Shown: positions 1 through 8,823 of the stretch, in pieces
Layout: each line of letters begins with the position of its first letter
How positions within the stretch are numbered: the stretch's first letter is position 1
DNA from: Clostridia bacterium
GTDB taxonomy: Bacteria > Bacillota > Clostridia > Christensenellales > UBA1242
Direction of reading: 5' to 3'
Length of the DNA stretch: 50,840 nucleotides
NCBI GenBank assembly: GCA_017625505.1
Contig: JAGAKV010000052.1
Coordinates: forward strand, 1-50,840
Made by a program: the position numbers and the translations under genes
Notes under the pieces: generated by a model
The model's database searches: none
The model's input: the letters and a program-made list of their open reading frames with translations, nothing else
Told to the model about the DNA's origin: nothing

Positions 1-663
<663 letters not shown>

Positions 664-668
664 TTATA

Positions 669-1028
669 TTATTTATCATATTTCTCTTCATCAAGATATT
701 TATGAAAATTCTCACCTCGAGAGCCTTCCACAGATCGCATTTTATCAATTTTGGTTTGATAAACTTTCCAATCATATGACAAGTCTTTCTCAAGACCTTT
801 CAATTTTGAGTCAAACACCAGAAACAATTTTTCTGTTGCTACCAAAAGTTTATGATAAGTTTTACCTTGCGCGTTTCTTAATACAACTTTTTGAAAACTC
901 TGATCTAGAAAGTCCTTATCGACCGCTGGTCTATAAATCGCTTTAGCACTATCATAAACTCTTCTCTCAATCCAACTAATTTTCTTCGTTTCTAAAAACC
1001 CTTCAATCTTTCTTACTAAACTATCCAT
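669..1028 (-). CDS. Hypothetical protein inserted between grpE and dnaK (119 aa)
   Basis: I do not recognise this family. The predicted 119-residue protein is soluble, highly charged and likely helical, with no signal peptide or membrane segment. It contains an aromatic and basic central stretch (KTYHKLLVATEKLFLVFDSK) and ends in a charged tail (KYLDEEKYDK). Its ATG follows the grpE stop codon directly (TAG then ATG), so it is almost certainly co-transcribed and translationally coupled with grpE. A 95-bp gap separates it from dnaK. Its position in a stress operon suggests a chaperone-related or heat-induced role, but that is inference only. It could also be a lineage-specific passenger gene. 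Confidence 0.75.
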   Translation of the reverse strand: MDSLVRKIEGFLETKKISWIERRVYDSAKAIYRPAVDKDFLDQSFQKVVLRNAQGKTYHKLLVATEKLFLVFDSKLKGLEKDLSYDWKVYQTKIDKMRSVEGSRGENFHKYLDEEKYDK

Positions 1029-1718
1029 CTAATTCCCCTTTCTATTTACAATTACCTTTGCATATCTTATTACTTTCTCGTTGAATATATATCCTGCCTG
1101 ATATTCATCGAGTATTATATCATCTTCTTGATTTTCATCTGTAAATTGAGCGATTGCTTCATGCAGGTTATGATCAAATTTATGCCCAATTGTTTCAATT
1201 TTTTTCACACCGAGTGAGTGGAGAGCGTCAAAGATTTTTTGTTCAATCATCTCAACACCCTTTAGCACATTTTCATCTACGATTGATTTTTTTGCTTCTT
1301 TAAAAGTATCAAGCGCTGGCAAGAACGCTTCTATGACTGAAATTTGTCCAATAACTCTTGCCTTGTTTTTGTCTTCGACTGCGTGTCTACGATAGTTGTC
1401 AAAGTCTGCCTGAATTTGCTTTGCAAGCCCCAGATACATTTGTGCTTTGTCATCAAGAGTCTCTTCTTGTTGGTGGCAATGACAATTTTCTCCACACTCG
1501 CATTCTTTTTCATTGGCATGCTCACATGTGCATTCGTCGCAACACCTATCTCCCTCGTGACAATGGCAGTCGTCACCGCAAGTGCAGCCCTCGCTGCAAC
1601 CACAACTATGCTCACCATGTTGATTGTCATCGCAGTGACAAGCCTCGCTGTGAGAGTGCTGCTCGCACCCACAATGGCAAGATTTTTCTTCAAACTGTTC
1701 TTTCTCTATGTTTGTCAT
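1029..1718 (-). CDS. grpE: Nucleotide exchange factor GrpE with Cys/His-rich N-terminal extension
   Basis: GrpE releases ADP from DnaK. Residues from about 88 onward are a normal GrpE: a coiled-coil region with FDNYRRHAVEDK, then the beta-domain ending in FNEKVIRYAKVIVNRKGN, which contains the family's typical C-terminal motif. The first ~85 residues are abnormal: between residues 14 and 81 there are 19 cysteines and 11 histidines in CHC, CGC, CTC and CHCH clusters, resembling metallothionein or zinc-binding tails. GrpE proteins usually carry a disordered acidic N-terminus here. The start at 1718 lies 1 bp from the hrcA stop, supporting the long form, and the reading frame is uninterrupted through the extension. 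Metal binding or redox sensing is inferred from composition only. Confidence 0.95.
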   Translation of the reverse strand: MTNIEKEQFEEKSCHCGCEQHSHSEACHCDDNQHGEHSCGCSEGCTCGDDCHCHEGDRCCDECTCEHANEKECECGENCHCHQQEETLDDKAQMYLGLAKQIQADFDNYRRHAVEDKNKARVIGQISVIEAFLPALDTFKEAKKSIVDENVLKGVEMIEQKIFDALHSLGVKKIETIGHKFDHNLHEAIAQFTDENQEDDIILDEYQAGYIFNEKVIRYAKVIVNRKGN

Positions 1719-2717
1719 CTATTCTCCTTTTAAATCATTTAAACTATCAATTACAACTTTCAGTGCAGAGGCGATCCCCGCATAGTCCATACGCTGCGGC
1801 CCAATAACTCCAATTGAGGCAAGTTGTCTGCCGTTGACAACAAGTGGTGCCTTGACAACCGAACATTCTTGCTCTTCTTCCGCAACGCTGACTTCAATGT
1901 TTCCATTCCCCTCAAGTTCGAGGAAGGTTGACAGTTCTTTTTCATCATCAAGTACATTAAGCACTTTTTTTGCATCTTCAACGCTATGCTTGTCATTTAA
2001 AAGTTTGGCGCTGCCTTCTCTCCTTACGTTGAGATACCGCTGGCTATTGAGATTTTTAAGTCCCTCAATAAGTGAGTTGACCACATTTTGAAATGCTTCG
2101 ATTTCGCTATGCATCCCACTTTGATATTGCTCCATATTTTCAATCATGAAACCTAGCGTTTCGCCTTTAAAGTGTTTGGTAAGATATTTAGAAGCATCTT
2201 CACAGTCTTGAATTCCCGCCCTCACGTCAAGCGTCTGGTTGATATATCCCGCAACTGTACCAATAAGCACCATAACCTTATCTTGCAGAAGAGGAATGAT
2301 TTTCAAATCGTTTAGCACAAGGTTTTTAACGCCGTCAACCATAACCACTGTTGGGTAGTTTGTCGCCTGACTTACAACCTTAGCAATTCCGCCAACTATT
2401 TCATCTAGACTGCTTGTTCGAGAAGAGATAATCTTCTTCACCTCGTCAAGTTGCCCTTGACTTGCCTGCCCTTGCGCCAGCAGACTTTCTACATAATAGC
2501 GATAACCTTGCGCCGTTGGCACTCTTCCTCCAGAGGTATGAAGCTGCTTTAAAAACCCCATAGCCTCAAGCGCGTTAAGTTCGTTTCGAAGGGTTGCTGT
2601 CGAGCAATCTAAACTTGCCGAGTCTTTAATCCCTCCACTTGTAATTGGTGAGCAGTCCTTAATATATTCCTCAATTGCCATTTGAAGAATCTTTTGCTTT
2701 CGCGATGACAATTCCAT
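1719..2717 (-). CDS. hrcA: Heat-inducible transcription repressor HrcA
   Basis: The 332-residue length and N-terminus (SSRKQKILQMAIEEYIKDCSPITS) match HrcA, the repressor that binds CIRCE and shuts off class I heat-shock genes. The winged-helix DNA-binding region is followed by the family segment with SGGRVPTAQGYRYYVE at about residues 63-77. The C-terminus carries the typical IGVIGPQRMDYAGIASALK segment. It is the first gene of hrcA-grpE-orf119-dnaK. A CIRCE element and a sigma-A promoter lie just upstream of its ATG, so it is autoregulated. The gene is 1 bp from grpE, so the two are likely translationally coupled. Confidence 0.97.
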   Translation of the reverse strand: MELSSRKQKILQMAIEEYIKDCSPITSGGIKDSASLDCSTATLRNELNALEAMGFLKQLHTSGGRVPTAQGYRYYVESLLAQGQASQGQLDEVKKIISSRTSSLDEIVGGIAKVVSQATNYPTVVMVDGVKNLVLNDLKIIPLLQDKVMVLIGTVAGYINQTLDVRAGIQDCEDASKYLTKHFKGETLGFMIENMEQYQSGMHSEIEAFQNVVNSLIEGLKNLNSQRYLNVRREGSAKLLNDKHSVEDAKKVLNVLDDEKELSTFLELEGNGNIEVSVAEEEQECSVVKAPLVVNGRQLASIGVIGPQRMDYAGIASALKVVIDSLNDLKGE

Positions 2718-2742
2718 AACGACCTCTCATTTTTCGACATTG

Positions 2743-2769
2743 TTAGCACTCTCTTGTTTTAAGTGCTAG
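2743..2769 (-). promoter_or_regulatory. CIRCE operator (HrcA binding site)
   Basis: The inverted repeat TTAGCACTC, 9 bp, AAGTGCTAG matches the CIRCE consensus TTAGCACTC-N9-GAGTGCTAA with two mismatches in the right arm. It sits between the promoter -10 box and the hrcA start, the usual position for HrcA repression. Confidence 0.95.
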
Positions 2770-2773
2770 CACT

Positions 2774-2802
2774 ATTATATGCAATCTTTTCAAAATAGTC
2801 AA
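2774..2802 (-). promoter_or_regulatory. Sigma-A promoter of the hrcA operon
   Basis: On the minus strand TTGACT (2802-2797) and TATAAT (2779-2774) are separated by 17 bp. The -10 lies just upstream of the CIRCE element, so HrcA binding would cover the transcription start. Confidence 0.9.
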
Positions 2803-2914
2803 CTAAAAATGACAAAAATTTTAAGTTTTTTTGCAATATTTTGTTTCTTTTTGTCTTTTAACACCCATTTTGTCAAAGATTACTGTCAATTCTCTTGCTA
2901 TTTCTCTTGAAAGA

Positions 2915-2943
2915 TTGACTTTGCCTTATTTTTATGGTATATT
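2915..2943 (+). promoter_or_regulatory. Sigma-A promoter for the first DUF4116-like gene
   Basis: TTGACT (2915-2920), a 17-bp spacer and TATATT (2938-2943), about 30 bp upstream of the ATG at 2974. An AGGAG ribosome binding site lies between. Confidence 0.8.
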
Positions 2944-2973
2944 ATAGGTATAATTAATTATAGGAGTACACTT

Positions 2974-3342
2974 ATGCCAGTAAAACCAGAACTTGTTCAA
3001 AAATATATCAAGCGTGTAAGCAAGGACGGTTTCGAACTTGATTTTGTTCCAAAAAGGTATCGCACAGCAGAAGTTTGTTTGAAAGCCGTTGAAAATGAAG
3101 GCTGCGCACTGATGTTTGTCCCAAAACACATTTGTACGCAAGAACTATGCGAGGTTGCAATTCGCAACAACATAAATGCTGCGGAGTTTGTGCCTAAAAA
3201 AATTTTAACAGTAGACTTTGCAATCAAAATTCTACTTGAAATAGAACATGCGTTCAACAAACTTCCAGATAAGCTTCGCTCGATTCCAGCATTTAAAAAA
3301 GCACAGCGCTATTTAGACGAAGAATACACTTTTACGCTTTAA
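2974..3342 (+). CDS. DUF4116-like repeat protein (122 aa)
   Basis: The protein is built of repeats of roughly 25 residues with the pattern VPK(x)3-T(x)3-C(x)2-AV(x)2-N. Visible units are FVPKRYRTAEVCLKAVENEG, FVPKHICTQELCEVAIRNN and FVPKKILTVDFAIKILLE. This matches DUF4116-type helical repeats, whose function is unknown. There is no signal peptide or membrane segment, so it is probably cytosolic. It is the shortest of three adjacent paralogues (2974, 3406, 4175), each with its own promoter, suggesting tandem duplication followed by divergence. Helical repeats of this kind could mediate protein-protein contacts (inference). Confidence 0.85.
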   Translation: MPVKPELVQKYIKRVSKDGFELDFVPKRYRTAEVCLKAVENEGCALMFVPKHICTQELCEVAIRNNINAAEFVPKKILTVDFAIKILLEIEHAFNKLPDKLRSIPAFKKAQRYLDEEYTFTL

Positions 3343-3356
3343 ACAATCTTTTTTTC

Positions 3357-3384
3357 TTGACAAATATAAAAAATATGCTATAAT
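3357..3384 (+). promoter_or_regulatory. Sigma-A promoter for the second DUF4116-like gene
   Basis: Consensus TTGACA (3357-3362) and TATAAT (3379-3384) with a 16-bp spacer, just upstream of a TTAGGAG ribosome binding site and the ATG at 3406. Confidence 0.88.
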
Positions 3385-3405
3385 AGTGACCATTAGGAGA
3401 AAACC

Positions 3406-4074
3406 ATGCAAAACAAAATCAAAGATGAAGAATATATCGCTTATTACGCAAAACTATTAGAAACAGGAAAAGCAACACTAACTGATATCCCTAGAAAGTT
3501 TCGCACGTACGATATTTATTTGGCATACATCAAACGAAACCCACTCGATTTAAACAAAATCCCAGAAAAATATATCAATCAAAAGATGTGTGATGTGGCA
3601 ACAACAAAAAATCCAAATGCAGCTAAATTTGTGCCAAACAAATTTAAAACTCCAGAGTTTTATCTTAGACTGATCAGAAGCAATCCAGCGCTGATGCTTG
3701 ACATGCCGAGCGGCTATCAAGACGAGTGGTTTTACAGCTCAGCTGTTTTGATGCATCCAAAAGCCCTTGACTTTATTCCTGAAAGATATCAAACATACAA
3801 TATTTGTCTTGATGCTGTTTCAGCGTTTGGTGAAGCCCTAGCATACGTTCCAGAAAGACACAAAACGCTTGCGCTTTGCTCAATCGCTGTAGGAAACAAC
3901 CTTAAAGCAGAAGAATTTGCGCCAGAAAAAATCAAAGCACTTCCATCTTGGAAAAGCATGATTGCGGCTCAAGCAGAAAAAGAAAAGAAAAATAATGAGA
4001 CACACGAGAAAAAGCTTAGAGAAAAACAAGAAAAATCAGACGAGTTTTACGAGATTTATAGAAACCTGTTTTAA
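3406..4074 (+). CDS. DUF4116-like repeat protein (222 aa)
   Basis: The protein carries about six repeats of the same type as its neighbours: DIPRKFRTYDIYLAYIKRN, KIPEKYINQKMCDVATTKN, FVPNKFKTPEFYLRLIRSN, FIPERYQTYNICLDAVSAFG and YVPERHKTLALCSIAVGNN, then a degenerate unit. The last ~40 residues are a highly charged Lys/Glu tail, probably a helix or coiled coil (EKEKKNNETHEKKLREKQ). There is no export signal. It is expressed from its own sigma-A promoter. The repeat matches DUF4116-like sequences; the function is unknown. Retention of three copies side by side hints at selection for diversity rather than dosage (inference). Confidence 0.87.
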   Translation: MQNKIKDEEYIAYYAKLLETGKATLTDIPRKFRTYDIYLAYIKRNPLDLNKIPEKYINQKMCDVATTKNPNAAKFVPNKFKTPEFYLRLIRSNPALMLDMPSGYQDEWFYSSAVLMHPKALDFIPERYQTYNICLDAVSAFGEALAYVPERHKTLALCSIAVGNNLKAEEFAPEKIKALPSWKSMIAAQAEKEKKNNETHEKKLREKQEKSDEFYEIYRNLF

Positions 4075-4117
4075 CATTTGGGGACATTCACTCCCCTTTT
4101 TTCTTCTATCAATATAG

Positions 4118-4145
4118 TTGACTTTTTGATTATTTATGCTATACT
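4118..4145 (+). promoter_or_regulatory. Sigma-A promoter for the third DUF4116-like gene
   Basis: TTGACT (4118-4123), 16 bp, TATACT (4140-4145), upstream of an AAAAAGGA ribosome binding site and the ATG at 4175. Confidence 0.85.
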
Positions 4146-4174
4146 AAATACACAACCCGATAAAAAGGATTTTT

Positions 4175-4825
4175 ATGCAAATTAAAAACATCTTTAAAAA
4201 GAAAAAAATATCAAGTAAAGAAGAGTTGATCGCTCTTGCGATGCAAGACATCTCAAACATGAGACTCGCGCCAAGAGCCCTGCGAAATGAATCGCTATAT
4301 CGCGACTTAGTTATGCTGCATCCGGACGCACTTAAATATGTTCCAAAAAAATTTCAAACTCACTTTATTTATTTAAATGCGGTAAATGCATATGGAACCA
4401 GTATTTGCCATATCAACAAGAAGTATCTTAAAAACGATATCTGCGTAGCGGCAATAAACAACTCACCCATAGCATTTAAATATATACCAGAAGAGCTGCA
4501 GACATATAAACTATCTCTTCTGACAGTTTCAAAAGACCCAGTAATGTTTAAATACATCCCATTTGAGCACAGAACTGTTGAGCTGTGCAAAGTAGCAATT
4601 ACAAACCCTGCAACAAGAGAGCAAGTCATCCCACGTGTACCTCTTAATGTACTAGCAGACCATGAATTTATACGACACGAGCTTGCCCTAATGGAAGCAG
4701 AGGAGAAATCTAAACGAAAAAAAGAAGCCAAACAGCAACGATTAAAAAACACTTTTCCAAAAAAAGCAGCAGCAAAACCATGCGACAAAGTACTTTATGT
4801 TGACGAAGACGAAAATGAAATCTAA
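4175..4825 (+). CDS. DUF4116-like repeat protein (216 aa)
   Basis: After a lysine-rich N-terminus (about residues 1-15) the protein has at least four repeats of the DUF4116-like type, for example YVPKKFQTHFIYLNAVNAYG, YIPEELQTYKLSLLTVSKD and YIPFEHRTVELCKVAITN. It ends in a long charged tail (EAEEKSKRKKEAKQQRLK) like that of the previous gene. No signal peptide is seen. It is the third paralogue of a tandem set, with its own promoter. The N-terminus MALAMQDISNM-like region at residues 20-30 is also helical. Function unknown; adaptor or inhibitor roles are only guesses. Confidence 0.86.
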   Translation: MQIKNIFKKKKISSKEELIALAMQDISNMRLAPRALRNESLYRDLVMLHPDALKYVPKKFQTHFIYLNAVNAYGTSICHINKKYLKNDICVAAINNSPIAFKYIPEELQTYKLSLLTVSKDPVMFKYIPFEHRTVELCKVAITNPATREQVIPRVPLNVLADHEFIRHELALMEAEEKSKRKKEAKQQRLKNTFPKKAAAKPCDKVLYVDEDENEI

Positions 4826-4830
4826 TTTTC

Positions 4831-4860
4831 TTGACAATATGGTAAACTCTTTGATAAAAT
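4831..4860 (+). promoter_or_regulatory. Sigma-A promoter for the 66-aa gene
   Basis: TTGACA (4831-4836), 18 bp, TAAAAT (4855-4860), followed by an AGGGAGGA ribosome binding site before the ATG at 4882. The -35 begins only six bases after the stop of the preceding gene. Confidence 0.75.
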
Positions 4861-4881
4861 AATTTTAGGGAGGACAAGATT

Positions 4882-5082
4882 ATGGAAAAAACAAAAAACA
4901 TCGAACAAAAACCAGTTGTAGAGCCTGTAAAGCTTAAAGAGGTAGAGCTTACAGATTTAAAATTTCCTGAAACACAAAAAGAGACTCAAAACCAAGAAAA
5001 GAAAGTTTGTAAAAATAAACTTAAACAAGGTTTTTCTTTTTCTGGCGAAGCTTCTGAAGAGGAAGTTGAAATCAATTTTTAA
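4882..5082 (+). CDS. Small charged hypothetical protein (66 aa)
   Basis: The 66-residue product is Lys/Glu-rich, probably disordered, with one cysteine (KKVCKNKLKQGF) and an acidic C-terminus (SEEEVEINF). I do not recognise a family. Its reality is supported by a promoter, a strong AGGGAGGA ribosome binding site and a rho-independent terminator just downstream. It is the last of four plus-strand single-gene units beginning with the DUF4116-like proteins; a functional link to them is possible but untested. Confidence 0.65.
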   Translation: MEKTKNIEQKPVVEPVKLKEVELTDLKFPETQKETQNQEKKVCKNKLKQGFSFSGEASEEEVEINF

Positions 5083-5114
5083 TTACAGCTGCAAAACCCG
5101 GCAAAAACAATATC

Positions 5115-5155
5115 AAAAAAAAAGATGCTCGTTATGAGCGTCTTGTTTTTTATTA
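5115..5155 (+). terminator. Rho-independent terminator after the 66-aa gene
   Basis: Stem AAGATGCTC / GAGCGTCTT around a GTTAT loop, followed by a T-rich stretch; A-runs on the other side allow it to act on the minus strand too. Confidence 0.75.
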
Positions 5156-5197
5156 TTAAAATTTTATCTAAGTGGTTTATAATTCTCGCATCAAATT

Positions 5198-6385
5198 TTA
5201 CGATTTTTCCACCCTTAAAATATCTCCCTCTTTAAGATTGTATGGACAAGAGATTGTCACAACTTCTTGAACGCGTTTTGCGTCATTAATCTCTCCCCCC
5301 TTAGAATTGATTATCTTTTCAATTGTGATTGTTTTAAGAAAGTTGTCATCGGCGGAGAGAATTTCAAGCTTATCGCCAACTTTGAAGCGATTTCGCATTT
5401 CAACTTTGACAAAGCCGTCCTTAGCATCCTCAACAACCTTTGCTATAAACACATAAGTTTGCACCGGCATGCTATCTTCAAGATATTCTTTGTCTTTTTC
5501 ACCAAAGTAGAAGCCCGTTGTATACCTGCGGTGACTTGTCTTTTCAAGTTCTGCTTGAAGCGCTTGTTTATTCTGATAGCCGTCAAGTGCTCTGCGATAT
5601 GCATTTATAACTGAGGCCACATAATAATCTGACTTCATTCGTCCTTCAACTTTCAAGCTTTCAATGCCCGCCTGCTTTAATTCATCTAAATGGTCGATCA
5701 AACACAAATCCTTTGAGTTTAAAATATATGTGCCGCGCTCATCTTCCTGAATTTCCATTTCATCAGTGCGGCTTTCTTCTCGTATAAAGTACTTCCAACG
5801 GCAAGCTTGAACGCAGGCACCTCGATTGCTTTCTCTTCCTGTAAGATAGTTTGAAAGCAGACATCGTCCAGAATAAGATATGCACATCGCACCATGCACA
5901 AATGTTTCAATCTCGCACTTGCCTTCAACCGCTTTTTTAATCTCAGCTATTTGATTCAGAGACAGCTCTCTTGCCAGAACAAGCCTTGTACACCCCATAT
6001 CCGCATATACTTTTGCAGTGGAGCTATTGTTGATATTCGCCTGTGTGGACACATGCACATTTATTTTAGGAAAATGCTTTGTGATATATGAGATAAGCCC
6101 CAAATCACTTACAATCACTCCATCAACTTCCGCCTGTTGCAGAAGGGAAAGATAATCGTCAAGGCCTTCAAAGTCGCTGTCGTTTGCCACAATATTTAGT
6201 GTCACATAGCCTTTCTTGCCGCGAGCATGAAGATATCTCAACGCTTCAAAAATTTCTTCTTCGCTAAAATTACCCGCAAACGCACGAAGTCCCAGTTTTT
6301 TGCCAGCAAAATACACAGCGTCTGCCCCAAAATGCACCGCCGTTTTAAGTTTCTCAAAATTTCCTGCTGGAGCTAATAGTTCCAT
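5198..6385 (-). CDS. Peptidase U32 family protein, probable tRNA hydroxylation factor (TrhP-like)
   Basis: The protein opens with MELLAPAGNFEKLKTAVHFG and carries the U32 signature ETFVHGAMCISYSGRCLLS at about residues 160-178. It also has SNRGACVQACRWKY, whose cysteines are conserved in the family, and SLKVEGRMKSDYY further on. Family members once called collagenase-like proteases (YrrO, TrhP/YegQ, RlhA) are now mainly linked to hydroxylation of tRNA wobble uridine or of 23S rRNA, with prephenate and iron-sulfur biogenesis needed. The 395-residue length fits the single-domain form. It lies 73 bp downstream of tsaD, another tRNA modification gene. The ATG at 6385 follows AAAGGAG. The exact substrate cannot be assigned from sequence. 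Confidence 0.9.
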   Translation of the reverse strand: MELLAPAGNFEKLKTAVHFGADAVYFAGKKLGLRAFAGNFSEEEIFEALRYLHARGKKGYVTLNIVANDSDFEGLDDYLSLLQQAEVDGVIVSDLGLISYITKHFPKINVHVSTQANINNSSTAKVYADMGCTRLVLARELSLNQIAEIKKAVEGKCEIETFVHGAMCISYSGRCLLSNYLTGRESNRGACVQACRWKYFIREESRTDEMEIQEDERGTYILNSKDLCLIDHLDELKQAGIESLKVEGRMKSDYYVASVINAYRRALDGYQNKQALQAELEKTSHRRYTTGFYFGEKDKEYLEDSMPVQTYVFIAKVVEDAKDGFVKVEMRNRFKVGDKLEILSADDNFLKTITIEKIINSKGGEINDAKRVQEVVTISCPYNLKEGDILRVEKS

Positions 6386-6458
6386 AGCGTACTCCTTTAA
6401 TTTTTTTCGTCAAAATATTGCAAAACAGCATTTCAAGTCATAATTCTTTATTTATCTG

Positions 6459-7538
6459 CTAGTCGTGAAATTCACTGTCACCTAGTGGAACGTTTGGTTT
6501 TGCTGTCAGATCAAGTTTTGCAAGGCCGAGTCCGTCGCGAATCATATAATAAGCCATTGCGCCAATCATAGCAGAATTGTCTGTACAATATTTAAGCACA
6601 GGGCTGTAAACTTTAATACCCTCTTGTTCTCCACTTGCAAGCGCCTTTTCTTTAAGTTTTGAATTTGCACCAACGCCGCCCGCAATAACCAGTTTATCAA
6701 TCCCCTCTTGCTTACATGCGCGAATTGCTTTTACAACAAGCTCTTCTGTAACCGCCTCTTGAAAAGAGCAGGCTACGTCTGCAGGGTTAAAGTGTTCCTT
6801 TCGCTGCGTCGCATTATGTACAAAATTTACAACCTCAGTTTTTATCCCGCTAAAAGAAAAGTCAAGACTTCCCTTCAAGCTTTTTGACACAACAAATTTA
6901 TACTTTGCTTCTCCACTTGCGGCAAGTTTGTCAATCTCAGGGCCTCCCGGATAAGACAAACCTAATACCCTTGCCACTTTGTCAAAGGCCTCGCCAATTG
7001 CATCATCAACTGTGGTGCCAAGCATGGTCATTTTGTTGTAATCTTCAACTCTTAAAAGGGCTGTATGTCCACCGCTGACCATAAGACAAACAAAAGGCGG
7101 CTTAAGCTGTTTGTGAGAAATATAGTTTGCCGCGATATGCCCGTGAACATGACTAACAGCAATAAGAGGAAGATTAAGACTGTATGCCAGTCCTTTTGCA
7201 AAGTTGACCCCAACAAGAAGCGCCCCGACAAGCCCCGCTCCGTAAGTCACTGCAACGGCGTCAATGTCTTCTTTTTTTATCTTTGCTTCCATAAGCGCCT
7301 CATTGAAAATGTTTGAAATTGCAGTGATGTGATTTCGTGATGCCACCTCGGGCACAACCCCGCCAAATCTTCTGTGAATTTCAATTTGTGATGACACAAT
7401 GTTTGCCAAAACCTCTCTGCCATTTTTCACAATTGCAATGCTTGTTTCATCGCAAGATGACTCAACAGAGAGAACAATAATATCTTCTTTTGTTTTTAAA
7501 GCGCGGAACTTTTCCACACTATCCACGTAGTAACTCAT
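6459..7538 (-). CDS. tsaD: tRNA N6-adenosine threonylcarbamoyltransferase TsaD
   Basis: TsaD transfers threonylcarbamoyl from TC-AMP to A37 of ANN-decoding tRNAs, acting with TsaB and TsaE. Diagnostic motifs are VLSVESSCDETSIAIVKNGR (about residues 22-41) and the metal-binding HVHGHIAAN (about 130). Nucleotide-binding segments MVSGGHTALL and VIAGGVGANSKL are also present, as is DNSAMIGAMAYY near the C-terminus. The 359-residue length is slightly long because of a ~20-residue N-terminal leader before the usual start. tsaB and tsaE are not in the window. It lies between prfB and the U32 gene, forming a small translation-related group on the minus strand. Confidence 0.97.
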   Translation of the reverse strand: MSYYVDSVEKFRALKTKEDIIVLSVESSCDETSIAIVKNGREVLANIVSSQIEIHRRFGGVVPEVASRNHITAISNIFNEALMEAKIKKEDIDAVAVTYGAGLVGALLVGVNFAKGLAYSLNLPLIAVSHVHGHIAANYISHKQLKPPFVCLMVSGGHTALLRVEDYNKMTMLGTTVDDAIGEAFDKVARVLGLSYPGGPEIDKLAASGEAKYKFVVSKSLKGSLDFSFSGIKTEVVNFVHNATQRKEHFNPADVACSFQEAVTEELVVKAIRACKQEGIDKLVIAGGVGANSKLKEKALASGEQEGIKVYSPVLKYCTDNSAMIGAMAYYMIRDGLGLAKLDLTAKPNVPLGDSEFHD

Positions 7539-7599
7539 TTTTCACTTCCTTTTTACAATAATCTTTTGCCTTTTTTCTGTAAAAAGCTTTTTAGTTTTT

Positions 7600-8716
7600 T
7601 TAAGAATTGTTTCCTATAGGACTTGTTTTCTTCAAATACTCATTGATGAATTCTTGAATATTCCCGTCCATAACCCCCTGCACGTTGCTGTCTTCATAGC
7701 CAGTTCTATGATCTTTAACAAGCGTATATGGGCAGAATACATAGCTGCGGATTTGACTCCCCCATTCAATTTTCTTGATTTCGCCACGAATTGACGCAAG
7801 CCTTTCCATTTCTTCACTCTCTTCTTTTTCAACAAGCTTTGAGTAAAGCATTTGCATACAAGTTTCCTTGTTTTGCGTCTGACTTCGCTCTACCTGGCAT
7901 GCAACAACGATGCCTGTTGGAATATGCGTAATTCTCACAGCACTTTCAGTTTTATTTACATGCTGTCCGCCTGCACCCGACGCACGATAAGTGTCAATTT
8001 TAAGTTCGTCAGGTCTTATTTCTATATTTGGTTTTTGGTCCAACTTTGGCATAACTTCAACGCTGGCAAATGATGTATGCCTGCGAGCATTAGAGTCGAA
8101 AGGAGATATGCGCACAAGCCTGTGCACACCTTTTTCTGCCTTTAAAAAACCATACGCATTATCGCCGCTAATTTCAAAAGTCACGCCTTTAAGCCCAGCC
8201 TCATCGCCCGGAAGCACATCAAGCACTTTTACAGAATAGCCCTGCCTTTCGCAGTACATGCGATACATTCTGTAAAGCATATCCGCCCAGTCTTGCGCCT
8301 CTGTTCCGCCCGCACCGGCATGAATGGTGATGATGGCGTCATTTGCATCATATCTTCCGCTAAGAAGGGTTTGAATTTTTGCTTCTTCAACTTCTTTTTC
8401 TAGATTGTGCAAACTCTCTTCAATATCACCGTCAAGCGAGTCATCTTTAATCTCTTCAGCAAGCTCAACATAGGCATTGCAATCATCAAACAACCCTTCA
8501 AGACGGGCAATCAGTGCAAGCCTATTTTCAAGAGATTTAATCTTCTTCCCAACCTGCAGCACACGCTGCTGATCAAGATAAAAATTTTCTTCAAGCTGCT
8601 CTTTTTTCAGGGATTCGAGTTCAGCAATAGTTTTATCCTTGTCAAAGACACTCCTTTATAAAAGAAATTTCTTCGTTCATTTGTGAAAGTCTAATTTTTA
8701 CATTATCTAAAATCAT
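7600..8716 (-). CDS. prfB: Peptide chain release factor 2 with programmed +1 frameshift
   Basis: RF2 recognises UGA and UAA stop codons and triggers peptide release. The start is ATG at 8716 with an AAGGAG site. Frame 1 runs 24 codons (starting MILDNVKIRLSQ, ending KEC-L) to an in-frame TGA at 8644. The slippery CTT TGA C sequence is preceded by the SD-like AAGGAGTG. After skipping one base, translation continues GAC AAG GAT and runs to 7600, giving about 371 residues, the normal RF2 length. The GGQ catalytic motif (SGAGGQHVNKTES) lies near residue 247, and the RF2 specificity motif SPF is in VRISPFDSNARR. The split frame is therefore autoregulation, not a mutation. Confidence 0.97.
8641..8657 (-). 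promoter_or_regulatory. RF2 autoregulatory frameshift site
   Basis: On the minus strand an SD-like GGAG sits just before CTTTGAC, the classic RF2 recoding signal. When RF2 is scarce, ribosomes slip +1 at CTT instead of ending at TGA (8644-8642), giving full-length RF2. Confidence 0.95.
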
Positions 8717-8823
8717 TTTTTTCTCCTTACGTCTTTGCTATAAATTTTAACTGATTTTCAGCCGTTTGTCAATTATTTTAGGAACACTTTTTTCGTTTGC
8801 CCGCATATTATATAGTGTGCAAC

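Noticed and set aside
1331..1807. Long frames on both strands over the grpE N-terminus
   Set aside because: They arise from the repetitive Cys/His codons; only the GrpE frame joins a known domain and has proper gene spacing.
8407..8661. Plus-strand 84-codon frame over the prfB N-terminal region
   Set aside because: It is antisense to the recoded part of RF2, whose frame is well supported on the minus strand.
7600..8716. Possible pseudogene because the RF2 frame is split by a stop
   Set aside because: The split matches the well-known RF2 programmed frameshift signal exactly.
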